From Caulobacter endophyticus (lineage in GTDB: Bacteria > Pseudomonadota > Alphaproteobacteria > Caulobacterales > Caulobacteraceae): DNA of 64,000 bases. Numbering within the stretch: the stretch's first letter is position 1; each line of letters begins with the position of its first letter. The notes beneath the pieces are model-generated. The model saw only the letters and a list, made by a program, of their open reading frames with translations. It searched no databases and was not told where the DNA came from. The position numbers and the translations under genes were made by a program. The DNA is taken from positions 62,001 through 126,000 of the forward strand of contig NZ_JARQWV010000018.1 of assembly GCF_029543245.1 (NCBI RefSeq). Reading direction: 5' to 3'. Below, in pieces: positions 17,169 to 25,656 of this stretch.

Positions 17169-18611
17169 ATGACCCGCGCAACAAAGACCCTCTACGACAA
17201 GATCTGGGACGCCCACGTCGTCAACGAAACCGACGGCGAGGCCATCCTGTACATCGACCTGCACCTGATCCACGAGGTGACCACGCCGCAGGCCTTCGCC
17301 GGCCTTCGCGCCGCGCGTCGCCCCGTGCGCCGTCCGGACCGCACGCTCGCCGTGGCCGACCACAACGTGCCGACGCAGAACCAGGCCGCCGGCGTCGAAG
17401 CCGTGCAGGACGAGGAAGCGCGTCTTCAGCTCCAGACGCTGGGCCGCAACGTCGCCGACAACGGGATCGAATATTTCCCGATGGGCGACATCCGCAACGG
17501 CATTGTCCACGTGGTGGGCCCCGAGCAGGGCCGCACCCAGCCGGGCATGACCATCGTCTGCGGCGACAGCCACACCTCGACCCACGGCGCCTTCGGGGCC
17601 CTGGCCCACGGCATCGGCACCTCGGAAGTCGAGCACGTGCTGGCCACCCAGACCCTGCGCCAGAAGAAGGCCAGGAACATGCTGGTCCGCGTCGACGGCC
17701 AGCTGGGTCCCGGCGTCACGGCCAAGGACATCGCCCTGGCCGTCATCGGCGAGATCGGCACGGCCGGCGGCACCGGCTATGTCATCGAATACGCCGGCGA
17801 GGCCGTGCGCGGCCTGACCATGGAGGGCCGCATGACCCTCTGCAACCTGACCATCGAGGGCGGCGCAAAGGCCGGCCTGGTGGCGCCGGACGAGACCACC
17901 TTCGCCTATGTGCAGGGCAAGCCCGCCGCGCCGAAGGGCGCGGCCTGGGACATGGCCGTCAGCCACTGGAAGACCTTCTTCTCCGACGAGGACGCCGTCT
18001 TCGACCGCACCGTCGTCATCGATGGCGCGGCCCTCGTGCCGATGGTCACCTGGGGCACCTCGCCGGAAGACGTCGTGCCGATCACCGGCAACGTCCCCGA
18101 GCCGGAAAGCTTCGCCACCGCCGACAAGCGCGCCGCCGCTCACCGGGCCCTGGACTATATGGGCCTGACCGCCGGCCAGCCGATCTCGGAAGCCCGCATC
18201 GACCGCGTCTTCATCGGCTCGTGCACCAACAGCCGCATCGAGGACATGCGCGCCGCCGCCGCCGTGGTGCAGGAAGCCTTCCTGCACGGCCGCATGGTGG
18301 CCCCGCACGTCAAGGCGATGGTCGTGCCGGGCTCGGGTCTGGTGAAGGAACAGGCCGAGTCCGAAGGCCTGGACGCCATCTTCAAGGCCGCGGGCTTCGA
18401 CTGGCGCGAGCCGGGCTGCTCGATGTGCCTTGGCATGAACCCCGACCGTCTGGAGCCGGGCGAGCGCTGCGCCTCGACCAGCAACCGCAACTTCGAGGGC
18501 CGTCAGGGCCGCGGCGGCCGCACCCACCTCGTCTCGCCCGCCATGGCGGCGGCGGCGGCGATCGCCGGCCACCTGGTCGACGTGCGGACCCTGCTGTCGG
18601 AGACGAACTGA
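17169..18611 (+). CDS. leuC: 3-isopropylmalate dehydratase, large subunit
   Basis: A 480-residue aconitase-family subunit that isomerises 2- to 3-isopropylmalate in leucine synthesis. The [4Fe-4S] ligands are Cys352 (IGSCTNSR) and Cys417/Cys420 ([11 protein letters not shown]). [33 protein letters not shown] is intact in the middle of the protein. The start [18 protein letters not shown] is preferred to an ATG four codons upstream because family members begin at about this point; the ribosome site is weak for either. Its stop overlaps leuD. Confidence 0.95.
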   Translation: MTRATKTLYDKIWDAHVVNETDGEAILYIDLHLIHEVTTPQAFAGLRAARRPVRRPDRTLAVADHNVPTQNQAAGVEAVQDEEARLQLQTLGRNVADNGIEYFPMGDIRNGIVHVVGPEQGRTQPGMTIVCGDSHTSTHGAFGALAHGIGTSEVEHVLATQTLRQKKARNMLVRVDGQLGPGVTAKDIALAVIGEIGTAGGTGYVIEYAGEAVRGLTMEGRMTLCNLTIEGGAKAGLVAPDETTFAYVQGKPAAPKGAAWDMAVSHWKTFFSDEDAVFDRTVVIDGAALVPMVTWGTSPEDVVPITGNVPEPESFATADKRAAAHRALDYMGLTAGQPISEARIDRVFIGSCTNSRIEDMRAAAAVVQEAFLHGRMVAPHVKAMVVPGSGLVKEQAESEGLDAIFKAAGFDWREPGCSMCLGMNPDRLEPGERCASTSNRNFEGRQGRGGRTHLVSPAMAAAAAIAGHLVDVRTLLSETN

Positions 18612-19219
18612 TGCAAGCCTTCACCCGTCTCGACGGCCGCGCGGCGCCCCTGTCGCTGGCCAATATCGACACCGACCAGATCATCCCTAAGCAGTTCCTC
18701 AAGACCGTCGAGCGTGAGGGCCTGGGCAAGGGCCTGTTCTTCGACTTCCGCTTCGATCCGAACGGGAACGAGATCGCCGACTTCGTGCTCAACCGCCCGG
18801 AGTACAAGGGCTCGTCCGTGCTGATCGCCGGCGACAACTTCGGCTGCGGCTCCTCGCGCGAACATGCTCCCTGGGCCCTGATGGACTTCGGGATCATGTG
18901 CGTGATCTCGACCAGCTTCGCCGACATCTTCAACAACAACTGCTTCAACAACGGCCTCTTGCCGGTGGTGCTGGCGGCCGACGAGGTCAGCGTCCTGATG
19001 GACGAGGCCAAGGGCGGCAACCACATGGTCAGCGTCGACCTGGAAGCCCAGACGGTGGTTTCGCCCTCGGGCAAGACCTTCAGCTTCCAGATCGACCCGG
19101 TCCGCAAGGCCAAGATGCTCAAGGGTCTCGACGCCATCGGCGAGACCCTGCAGCACGCGACCGACATCGACGTCTTCGAAAGCAAGCGCGCCATCGGCCA
19201 GCCCTGGCTGGAGTCCTGA
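18611..19219 (+). CDS. leuD: 3-isopropylmalate dehydratase, small subunit
   Basis: A 202-residue swivel-domain subunit. [16 protein letters not shown] near the N-terminus and [17 protein letters not shown] from about residue 74 are the substrate-recognition elements of LeuD. The start overlaps the leuC stop (TGATG), so the subunits are translationally coupled for 1:1 assembly. A frame entering from far upstream is a chance fusion and was ignored. An F-family repeat follows immediately. Confidence 0.96.
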   Translation: MQAFTRLDGRAAPLSLANIDTDQIIPKQFLKTVEREGLGKGLFFDFRFDPNGNEIADFVLNRPEYKGSSVLIAGDNFGCGSSREHAPWALMDFGIMCVISTSFADIFNNNCFNNGLLPVVLAADEVSVLMDEAKGGNHMVSVDLEAQTVVSPSGKTFSFQIDPVRKAKMLKGLDAIGETLQHATDIDVFESKRAIGQPWLES

Positions 19220-19227
19220 ACGCGCGC

Positions 19228-19350
19228 TCCCTCCCCCTTGATGGGGGAGGGCTGGGGTGGGGGTGACCGCGGCGGCTGGGTTCGCGCTACATCCTGACAG
19301 GCTTCCACCCCCATCCCCGACCCTTCCCCCATCAAAGGGGGAAGGGGGAG
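19228..19350. repeat. Family F inverted doublet, copy 1
   Basis: CTCCCTCCCCCTTGATGGGG, then GGGCTGGGGTGGGGGTGACC, are mirrored by CCACCCCCATCCCCGACCC, then TTCCCCCATCAAAGGGGGAA. The right arm ends in GGGGGAG 8 bases before the next start codon. Confidence 0.85.
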
Positions 19351-19358
19351 AGTTTCGA

Positions 19359-19661
19359 ATGACCCTGATCCTCGCCGGCTCCATCCGCTTCGCGCCCGAG
19401 CGCCTGGAGGCCCTGCGTCCGCACATGGCCGCCCAGGTGGCCGGATCGCGCGGCGAGCCGGGCTGCCTGGCCTACGCCCTGTCGGAGGATCCGCTCGATC
19501 CGGGGCTGATCCGGGTTTTCGAGCACTTCACCGACGAAGCGGCCTTGGCCTTCCACCGCGCTTCGCCGCATATGGCCGCGTGGCGCGCGGCTCAGGCCGA
19601 GCACGGCGTCCACGACCGCCGCATGTCGTCCTTCGACGTTTCCGACTATCGCGAGATCTGA
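19359..19661 (+). CDS. Antibiotic biosynthesis monooxygenase (ABM) domain protein
   Basis: A 100-residue ferredoxin-like alpha/beta-barrel protein of the ABM/YgiN type: [20 protein letters not shown], then [20 protein letters not shown] and [21 protein letters not shown]. Such proteins are small dimeric oxygenases or their relatives; the substrate is unknown. The gene sits between leuD and leuB, apparently in the same operon, with leuB starting one base after its stop. The only evident ribosome binding site (GGGGGAG) is part of the preceding F repeat. Confidence 0.82.
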   Translation: MTLILAGSIRFAPERLEALRPHMAAQVAGSRGEPGCLAYALSEDPLDPGLIRVFEHFTDEAALAFHRASPHMAAWRAAQAEHGVHDRRMSSFDVSDYREI

Positions 19662-19662
19662 A

Positions 19663-20715
19663 ATGGCTACGCTTCTCCTGCTCCCCGGCGACGGCATCGG
19701 TCCGGAAGTCTGCGCGGAGGTGCGCCGCGTGGCCGCCGCCCTCGTGCCCAGCCTGAATGTCGAGGAAGCCATCTACGGCGGCGCCAGCTACGACGCCCAC
19801 GGCACGCCGCTGACCGACGAGGTCCGCGACCGCGCCCTGGCCAGCGACGCGGTGCTGATGGGCGCGGTCGGTGGTCCCAAGTGGGCCGACGCCCCGCGCC
19901 ACCTGCGCCCGGAAGCGGGCCTCTTGAACCTGCGCAAGGCGATGAACGTCTACGCCAACCTGCGCCCGGCCTATTGCTTCGAGGCCCTGGCCGGCGCCTC
20001 CAGCCTGAAGACCGAGCTGGTCTCGGGCCTGGACATCATGTTCGTGCGCGAGCTGGTCGGCGGCGTCTATTTCGGCGAGCCGCGCGGCATCGACGTGCTG
20101 CCCGACGGCCAGAAGAAGGGCTACGACACCGCCCTCTACACCACCAGCGAGATCGAGCGCGCCGGGCGCGTGGCCTTCGAGCTGGCCCGCGGCCGCAAGA
20201 ACAAGGTCCACTCGGCCGAGAAGTCGAACGTCATGGAGTCGGGCCTGCTGTGGAAGCAGGTGATCACCGAGCTGCACGCCCGCGAATATCCGGACGTCGA
20301 GCTCGAGCACATCCTGGCCGACAACTGCGCCATGCAGCTGGTGCGCGCCCCCAAGCAGTTCGACGTCATCGTCACCGACAACCTGTTCGGCGACATCCTG
20401 TCGGACGCCGCGGCCATGTTGACCGGCTCGCTGGGCATGCTGCCCTCGGCCGCCATCGGCGATCCCAACAAGCCGGGCCTCTACGAGCCGATCCACGGCT
20501 CGGCCCCCGACATCGCCGGCAAGGGCCTGGCCAATCCGCTGGCCGCCATCCTGTCGTTCGAGATGGCCCTGCGCTGGTCGCTGAAGGAGGTCGAAGCCGC
20601 CGACCGCCTGCTCGCCGCCGTCAAGGGCGCCCTGGATTCGGGCGCGCGTACCCGTGATCTCGGTGGAGAACTGACCACTGTTCAGATGGGTGATGCGGTA
20701 TTGTGTCGCATCTGA
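19663..20715 (+). CDS. leuB: 3-isopropylmalate dehydrogenase
   Basis: A 350-residue NAD-dependent enzyme that oxidises and decarboxylates 3-isopropylmalate. [15 protein letters not shown] lies at the N-terminus, the substrate arginine cluster in [17 protein letters not shown], the metal-binding [10 protein letters not shown] at residues 239-248, and the NAD site [17 protein letters not shown] near 275-290. It is probably co-transcribed with leuCD and the ABM gene. A weak terminator-like hairpin follows. Confidence 0.97.
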   Translation: MATLLLLPGDGIGPEVCAEVRRVAAALVPSLNVEEAIYGGASYDAHGTPLTDEVRDRALASDAVLMGAVGGPKWADAPRHLRPEAGLLNLRKAMNVYANLRPAYCFEALAGASSLKTELVSGLDIMFVRELVGGVYFGEPRGIDVLPDGQKKGYDTALYTTSEIERAGRVAFELARGRKNKVHSAEKSNVMESGLLWKQVITELHAREYPDVELEHILADNCAMQLVRAPKQFDVIVTDNLFGDILSDAAAMLTGSLGMLPSAAIGDPNKPGLYEPIHGSAPDIAGKGLANPLAAILSFEMALRWSLKEVEAADRLLAAVKGALDSGARTRDLGGELTTVQMGDAVLCRI

Positions 20716-20726
20716 TTAAGTAGAAT

Positions 20727-20748
20727 AGCGCCGTTATTTCGGCGTTTT
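20727..20748 (+). terminator. Possible weak terminator after leuB
   Basis: CGCCG-TTATTT-CGGCG followed by TTTT; the stem is only 5 bp. Confidence 0.45.
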
Positions 20749-20817
20749 ACAATTTCTGCTTAAGTTTTTTCGCCCAGTTCCTTGGCTTATCAAAAGATAA
20801 GTCGGGACCTGGGCGAA

Positions 20818-22740
20818 ATGCGTTTCAACGACCTGAAGATATCGGCGAAGCTGGGGATCGCGTTCAGCGCCCTGATCATCGCCTTCGTGGCCTCTTCGGC
20901 CGTGGTGTTCACCAGCCTTCAGCGCATCGAGGACGCCTCGGTCTCCACTCAGCGCAGCCTTTCCCTGGCCACCGAGGCCGAGGAGATGATGACCTTGGTC
21001 CTCGAGCAGCAGAACGCCCTGCGCGCCTACGCCCTGCTTGGCGACGCCGAATTCGCCACGGCCTACAAGGAGAACGCCGCCCAGTTCGACAAGGCGCTGG
21101 ACGCCTTCGAGGGCAAGACCACGATCGCCGAACAGAAGGCCCGCATCCAGCGCCTGCGCGCGGCTGTGGGCGTCTGGCGCAAGACCATCGCCGAGCCCGC
21201 CCAGACGGCGGTCGACAACGATCCGGTCATGGGCCGGATCACCGCCGGCGAACTGATGGGCCGCAAGAGCCTGACCGACATCCGGAGCGTCCAGCAGGAA
21301 CTGACCGACGCCGCCGCCGAGCGCGTCGCCCTGCGCGCCAAGGAGATGAAGTCGGCCATGGATCTGGCCATCCTGTCGCTGGTGCTGGGGGGCGTGGCCG
21401 CCCTGGTCATCGCCGGCCTGATGGGCTGGATGCTGTCGGGCACCATCGGCGCCTCGGTGGCCGCCATGACCGCCGCCATGCGCCGCCTGGCCTCGGGCGA
21501 CAACACCATCGAAGTCCCCGCCGTCGGCCGCAAGGACGAGGTCGGCCAGATGGCCCAGGCCGTGCTGAGCTTCAAGGACGCCGCCATCCACAAGCTGCGC
21601 CTGGAAGACGAGGCCGTCGAACAGCGCCGCATGACCGAGGCCGAGCGCGCCCGCGTCGAGGCCGACAAGGCCCGCAAGGCCCAGGAAGACGCCGTCGCCG
21701 TGTCGGCCCTGGCCGAGGCCCTGGGTCACCTGTCGAACGGTGACCTGACCTTCCGCATCACCGCCGCCTTCGCCCCGGACGCCGAGCAGCTGAAGACCGA
21801 CTTCAACGCCGCCGCCGCCCGTCTGGAAGAAGCCATGCGCGGCATTAACGGCGCCGCCGGCGGCATCCGCGCGGGTTCGGAAGAGATCGCCCAGGCTTCG
21901 GACGACCTGTCGCGTCGCACCGAGCAGCAGGCCGCCAGCCTGGAAGAGACCGCCGCCGCCCTCGACCAGATCACCGCCACGGTCCGCAAGACCGCCTCGG
22001 GCGCCAAGGAAGTCTCCAGCCTGGTGGCCGGCGCCCGCGCCGGCGCCGAGCGCTCGGGCCGCATCGTCGACCAGGCGGTCGGCGCCATGGCCGGCATCGA
22101 GCAGTCCTCGGGCCAGATCGGCAACATCATCGGCGTCATCGACGAGATCGCCTTCCAGACCAACCTTCTGGCCCTGAACGCCGGCGTCGAAGCCGCGCGC
22201 GCCGGTGACGCGGGCAAGGGCTTCGCGGTCGTCGCCCAGGAAGTCCGGGCCCTGGCCCAGCGCTCGGCCGAAGCGGCCAAGGAGATCAAGGGCCTGATCT
22301 CGACCTCGACCCAGCAGGTCGAGGCCGGCGTGTCCCTGGTCGGCCAGACCGGCGAGGCCCTGCGCGCCATCGTCGACCAGGTGGCCAGCATCGACGCCCT
22401 GGTCGGCGAGATCGCCGCCAGCGCCCAGGAGCAGTCCACCGGCCTGCACCAGGTGAACGTCGCGGTGAACCAGATGGACCAGGTCGTCCAGCAGAACGCC
22501 GCCATGGTGGAAGAAGCCACCGCCGCCACCCACTCGCTGAAGGGCGAGGCCGGCGAGCTGGCCGTCCAGGTCGGCCGCTTCAAGGTCGCCGGCGCCGCCA
22601 TGGCCGCCTCGGCCCCGCGCGCCGCCACCCCGGCCTCGCGCCCGGCCGCCAGCCCGGCCCGCGCCGCCCAGGCCCGCGCCGCCGCCTTCGCCACCGAAGG
22701 CTCGGCCGCCCTGGCGGTGGATAGCTGGGAAGAGTTCTAA
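20818..22740 (+). CDS. Methyl-accepting chemotaxis protein with CheR-type C-terminal pentapeptide
   Basis: A 640-residue chemoreceptor. Domains in order: N-terminal membrane span (about 10-32), periplasmic helical sensor (about 33-181, with LEQQNALRAYALLGDAEFATAY resembling a CHASE3/four-helix bundle), second span (about 182-205), HAMP (about 206-255), and a signalling domain with tip DEIAFQTNLLALNAGVEAAR from about 442. The Ala/Pro-rich tail ends SWEEF, like the NWETF tether that recruits CheR/CheB. The ATG at 20818 (MRFNDLKISAKLG) is preferred to a TTG 12 codons upstream. The ligand is unknown. Confidence 0.92.
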   Translation: MRFNDLKISAKLGIAFSALIIAFVASSAVVFTSLQRIEDASVSTQRSLSLATEAEEMMTLVLEQQNALRAYALLGDAEFATAYKENAAQFDKALDAFEGKTTIAEQKARIQRLRAAVGVWRKTIAEPAQTAVDNDPVMGRITAGELMGRKSLTDIRSVQQELTDAAAERVALRAKEMKSAMDLAILSLVLGGVAALVIAGLMGWMLSGTIGASVAAMTAAMRRLASGDNTIEVPAVGRKDEVGQMAQAVLSFKDAAIHKLRLEDEAVEQRRMTEAERARVEADKARKAQEDAVAVSALAEALGHLSNGDLTFRITAAFAPDAEQLKTDFNAAAARLEEAMRGINGAAGGIRAGSEEIAQASDDLSRRTEQQAASLEETAAALDQITATVRKTASGAKEVSSLVAGARAGAERSGRIVDQAVGAMAGIEQSSGQIGNIIGVIDEIAFQTNLLALNAGVEAARAGDAGKGFAVVAQEVRALAQRSAEAAKEIKGLISTSTQQVEAGVSLVGQTGEALRAIVDQVASIDALVGEIAASAQEQSTGLHQVNVAVNQMDQVVQQNAAMVEEATAATHSLKGEAGELAVQVGRFKVAGAAMAASAPRAATPASRPAASPARAAQARAAAFATEGSAALAVDSWEEF

Positions 22741-22776
22741 GGCTTCCCCCTTTGGGGGAGGTGGTCCCAAGACCGG

Positions 22777-22809
22777 AAAGGGGGAGCGTCGCAAGGCGTT
22801 CCCCTTTTT
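22777..22809 (+). terminator. Probable terminator of the chemoreceptor gene, within an E-like half repeat
   Basis: AAAGGGG and CCCCTTT pair around an imperfect stem, followed by TTTTTC. The upstream part (CCCCCTTTGGGGGAGGTGG, 22746-22764) is an E-family arm. Confidence 0.6.
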
Positions 22810-22819
22810 CGTTCCTGAT

Positions 22820-22878
22820 CCCTCTCTCTGAGAGAGAGGGAGGGGCCCGCGCCGCAGGCGCGGGAGGGTGAGAGGTTT
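22820..22878 (+). repeat. Family B repeat (left of B-C-B composite 2)
   Basis: Hairpin CCCTCTCTCTGAGAGAGAGGG, then AGGGGCCCGC, then GCAGGCGCGGGAGGGTGAGAG. It lies in the 417-bp gap between convergent genes, which holds only repeats. Confidence 0.85.
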
Positions 22879-22920
22879 CAGGGTTTCAAGATAGGGCTCC
22901 GCCCCTAAGCCAACCCGCTC

Positions 22921-23059
22921 GTCATCCCGGAAAGCGCGCAGCGCTTATCCGGGACCCAGGAGGGGCGGGCGCCGCGCCAGGGTTCGCCGCCAGGCGGTAG
23001 CCGACGTCATGCGCCTGCCCCTGGGTCCCGGCTCTCCGCTACGCTACGGCCGGGATGAC
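22921..23059. repeat. Family C inverted doublet, copy 3
   Basis: GTCATCCCGGAAAGCG...TATCCGGGACCCAGG is mirrored by CCCCTGGGTCCCGG...CGGCCGGGATGAC. It is enclosed by inverted B repeats, as at 13.2 kb. Confidence 0.82.
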
Positions 23060-23094
23060 GAAGCGAGGGATCGAGAATTATCCGAGAGGGCGTA

Positions 23095-23153
23095 CCCTCT
23101 CACCCTCCCATCGCCTGCGGCGACGGGCCCCTCCCTCTCTCCATGAGAGAGGG
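23095..23153 (-). repeat. Family B repeat (right of B-C-B composite 2)
   Basis: Nearly identical to the copy at 13342, including the CAT hairpin loop. It ends 5 bases from the stop of the DUF2336 gene. Confidence 0.85.
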
Positions 23154-23157
23154 GTTT

Positions 23158-24249
23158 TTAAGCCGCCGCCACCGCGCCCGTGGTCCGGCGCAGGCGCCAG
23201 AAGCGGATGGTGCGCAGGGCGCTTTCGCGGGGCAGGGCGGCGTAGAGCTCGCCATAGGCCTTGGCCTTGCCCATCACCTCGTCGGACGGATCCAGGATCA
23301 GCAGAGCGAAGGTCAGGAACAGGGCGCGGTCGAAATCGGCCGCCTTGCAGACCACGGCCAGGCCGTCGAGCTCCTTGCGCTCGAGGATTTTGCGGGCGGT
23401 GTGGAAGTCGATGTCGGCCATGTCCGACAGGGCGCAGAGGAACAGGGTCGTCTGCTTGGCGCGCAGCATGCTGGCCAGGGCCTGGGGCGTGATCCGTCCC
23501 CGGGCCTGGATCAGGCCAAGCTCGTGCATGGCGGCGTCGTAGTCGGCCGGCAGGGCGCCGTCGCGGGCGGCCAGGCGGTTGCGGCCGGCGGCCAGGGCCG
23601 CCTCCAGCACCGTCGGGTCGACGCTTTCGTTGCGGGCCATGATCCGGTCGCGCAGCCGCGCCTCGGCCACGAAGTACATCTCGTTGAGCAGGTCGATCGG
23701 CAGGCTCTGGCGGTCGATCACCGCCTCGTGCAGGGCCGGATTGGCCTGGGCGCGGTCGACCACGGTCTCGTGGGCCTGGCGCGACAGCTCCGCGCCCTCG
23801 TTGCGGATCAGGACGCCCAGGGTGTCGTCGTCGCCGCGCGCGACGATGGCGTCGGAGACGGCGCTGGGCACGTGGGCCCGGCTGGAGATCGCCCGCAGGT
23901 GCTCCTGGCCCTGCGTCTGGGCCACGTGCAGCAGATCGGCGTCCGACAGCGGCGCCGCGCCGGTCAGGATCGGGCGGGCCACGGCGATGCTGTCGGCGGC
24001 CAGGTTGCGCACCAGGCTCGGCGGCGGCGCGGCCGACTGGCCCAGGCGCTCGGCCAGCTCGACACGCACGGCCTCTTCCATCTCGCCGGCCAGCTGGCCC
24101 ATGACCTGGTCGAACAGGCCCATCTCCACCGCGCCGTGGTCGTCGCCGGTGAAGAACAGGTCGGTCACCCCGCGCAGCAGCTCGCGGCGCTTGGCGCTCG
24201 ACGGCTCGTCGGCCAGGGCGATCAGGTCGTGCAGGCGCGATTGCAGCAT
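23158..24249 (-). CDS. DUF2336 domain-containing protein
   Basis: A 363-residue, mostly helical cytoplasmic protein that reads as a repeat of short helix pairs (for example LRAISSRAHVPSAVSDAIVARGDDDTLGVLIRNEGAELS), as in HEAT-like DUF2336 proteins, which are restricted largely to alphaproteobacteria. Function is not established. It starts at the base where the upstream secreted-protein gene ends, so the two are coupled. Confidence 0.85.
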   Translation of the reverse strand: MLQSRLHDLIALADEPSSAKRRELLRGVTDLFFTGDDHGAVEMGLFDQVMGQLAGEMEEAVRVELAERLGQSAAPPPSLVRNLAADSIAVARPILTGAAPLSDADLLHVAQTQGQEHLRAISSRAHVPSAVSDAIVARGDDDTLGVLIRNEGAELSRQAHETVVDRAQANPALHEAVIDRQSLPIDLLNEMYFVAEARLRDRIMARNESVDPTVLEAALAAGRNRLAARDGALPADYDAAMHELGLIQARGRITPQALASMLRAKQTTLFLCALSDMADIDFHTARKILERKELDGLAVVCKAADFDRALFLTFALLILDPSDEVMGKAKAYGELYAALPRESALRTIRFWRLRRTTGAVAAA

Positions 24250-25022
24250 CAGAAATCGCTCTCCTGGGCGGTGGTCTTCTTCTTGCGCGACGCCGAGGTC
24301 GAGGTGTCGCGGCCGGCGTCCCGGGCGGCCTCCGCCAGCCAGTCGGCCGAGCCGTGCTGGGGCTCGTCGTCGGCCGGAGCCGTGGCCACGGCGGCCGGGT
24401 CGACCGCCATCAGCACCGTGTTGGGCGGGCCGGGGGCGGCGATCTGGTCCGGCGTCAGGCCGAACATCCGGCCGACCGAATAGGTGCGCGGCGCCAGGCC
24501 CTCGGCGGCGCGGGGATTGGCGTAGGCCGGCGCGGCGGCGACCTGAGCGGGCGCCGGGGCCGGGCGCGGTTGGGGCGGCTGCACGGGAGGCGGTCCGCCG
24601 GCCAGCTCGCTCGACGGATAGACGCGCGGCGCGGCGGGCCTGGCAGGGGCGATCGGCGCGGCGGCCACGGGCGGGCTGTAGAGGCTGGTCGGCAGGGCGC
24701 CTTGCGGGGCCTGGGGGTGAGGCGGAACGTAGCGCTGCTGCGGTTGCGGCTGCTGGATCTGCGGCGCGGCCGGAGCGTTGGCGTAGCCGGCCCAGGCGGC
24801 CAACGGCGCGGGGCGTTCGACGGCGCGGGAAGCGGTGTCGGCTGCGGCGGGCGCCATGGGCGCCTCGACCTTGCCGGCCCAGCCCAGCATCGGCCCGCGA
24901 TAGGCCGAGGCGGCGGCCTGGGCGCGCGGGCTGCGCGGCCCGTAGCGGCTCTCGCGCACGTCGTCGGCGTGCGCCGGAACGGCGACGCTGGCGAGCAGCA
25001 GCAGGGGCAGAACGAGGCGCAT
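24249..25022 (-). CDS. Secreted Pro/Ala/Gln-rich hypothetical protein
   Basis: A 257-residue protein with a signal peptide (MRLVLPLLLLASVAVPAHA) and then low-complexity sequence rich in Pro, Ala and Gln, including a QPQPQQ stretch, ending in a charged ASRKKKTTAQESDF tail. No folded domain is recognised; only SVGRMFGLTPDQI looks non-repetitive. Its stop overlaps the DUF2336 start, so the two may act together, but one is exported and the other apparently is not. Confidence 0.7.
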   Translation of the reverse strand: MRLVLPLLLLASVAVPAHADDVRESRYGPRSPRAQAAASAYRGPMLGWAGKVEAPMAPAAADTASRAVERPAPLAAWAGYANAPAAPQIQQPQPQQRYVPPHPQAPQGALPTSLYSPPVAAAPIAPARPAAPRVYPSSELAGGPPPVQPPQPRPAPAPAQVAAAPAYANPRAAEGLAPRTYSVGRMFGLTPDQIAAPGPPNTVLMAVDPAAVATAPADDEPQHGSADWLAEAARDAGRDTSTSASRKKKTTAQESDF

Positions 25023-25121
25023 GCCGGTCCGGACGGAGTTTCTCCAGTCTCGAACCCTTAGCCGACGCCGCTTAATCGCCGCCTAACGGCGCCGTGCGAA
25101 CCGTCGGACATGCGACTATTG

Positions 25122-25183
25122 TTCCCTCTCTCTTTGAGAGAGGGAGGGGCCCGCCGCCGCAGGCGGTGGGAGGGTGAGAGGTT
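25122..25183 (+). repeat. Family B repeat, left flank of DUF559 cassette 2
   Basis: Nearly identical to the copy at 10023, with TTT instead of TTA in the loop of the first hairpin. It abuts the nuclease stop codon. Confidence 0.88.
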
Positions 25184-25525
25184 TCACCGCCGGCCGCTTT
25201 GAAGCACCGTCAGGATCTCATCTCCAATCCCGCCAGGATCGCTCAGCACCCGCTCGTTGGGAAACCGCAGGACCACGTAGCCGAACAGCTCCAGCGTCTC
25301 GGTGCGGCGTTCGTCGTAGTCCTCGCGCCCTTCGTGCGAGGCGCCGTCCAGCTCGACGACAAGCTTGCCGGCCTCGCAGACGAAGTCGGCGAAGTAGCGG
25401 TCGATCGGAAGTTGCCGCAGGAAACGGAACCCTCCCAGCCGGCGGTTGCGAACGAGCGCCCACATGGTCTTTTCTGCCAGGGTCTGGTCCCGACGCAGGC
25501 GGCGGGCGTTGACGGTCTTGTCCAT
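25184..25525 (-). CDS. DUF559 endonuclease-like protein, copy 2
   Basis: A 113-residue protein (MDKTVNARRLRRDQTLAEKT) with the same nuclease core as copy 1: [12 protein letters not shown], then VVELDGASHEGREDYDERRTE. Differences from copy 1 are scattered and mostly conservative, so both copies appear to have been kept under protein-level selection. The open frame continues upstream through the repeat, but copy 1 supports this ATG. Flanked by inverted B repeats and preceded by ATCGGGATTTT as in copy 1. There is no neighbouring methylase or Vsr partner. Confidence 0.85.
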   Translation of the reverse strand: MDKTVNARRLRRDQTLAEKTMWALVRNRRLGGFRFLRQLPIDRYFADFVCEAGKLVVELDGASHEGREDYDERRTETLELFGYVVLRFPNERVLSDPGGIGDEILTVLQSGRR

Positions 25526-25590
25526 GCAGCCGAGCCTGAATGTTTGCTTCGAGGCGTCGCAACGGAAGGAATCGGGATTTTCCGGCCGAG

Positions 25591-25655
25591 GGTGAAACCT
25601 CTCACCCTCCCACCGCTGCGCGGCGGGCCCCTCCCTCTCTCCAAGAGAGAGGGTT
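25591..25655 (-). repeat. Family B repeat, right flank of DUF559 cassette 2
   Basis: GTGAAACCTCTCACCCTCCC, CACCGCTGCGCGGCGGGCCC, then hairpin CCCTCTCTC-CAA-GAGAGAGGG. It ends at the stop of the ABC permease gene. Confidence 0.88.
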
Positions 25656-25656
25656 T

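Noticed and set aside
16841..18610. An in-frame extension upstream of leuD running across leuC and its leader
   Set aside because: LeuD is complete from the ATG at 18611, and the extension is an out-of-frame reading of leuC, which is a confident gene.
10023..25655. B repeats as part of a CRISPR array
   Set aside because: The copies are palindromic, kilobases apart and in both orientations, with no regular spacers and no cas genes.
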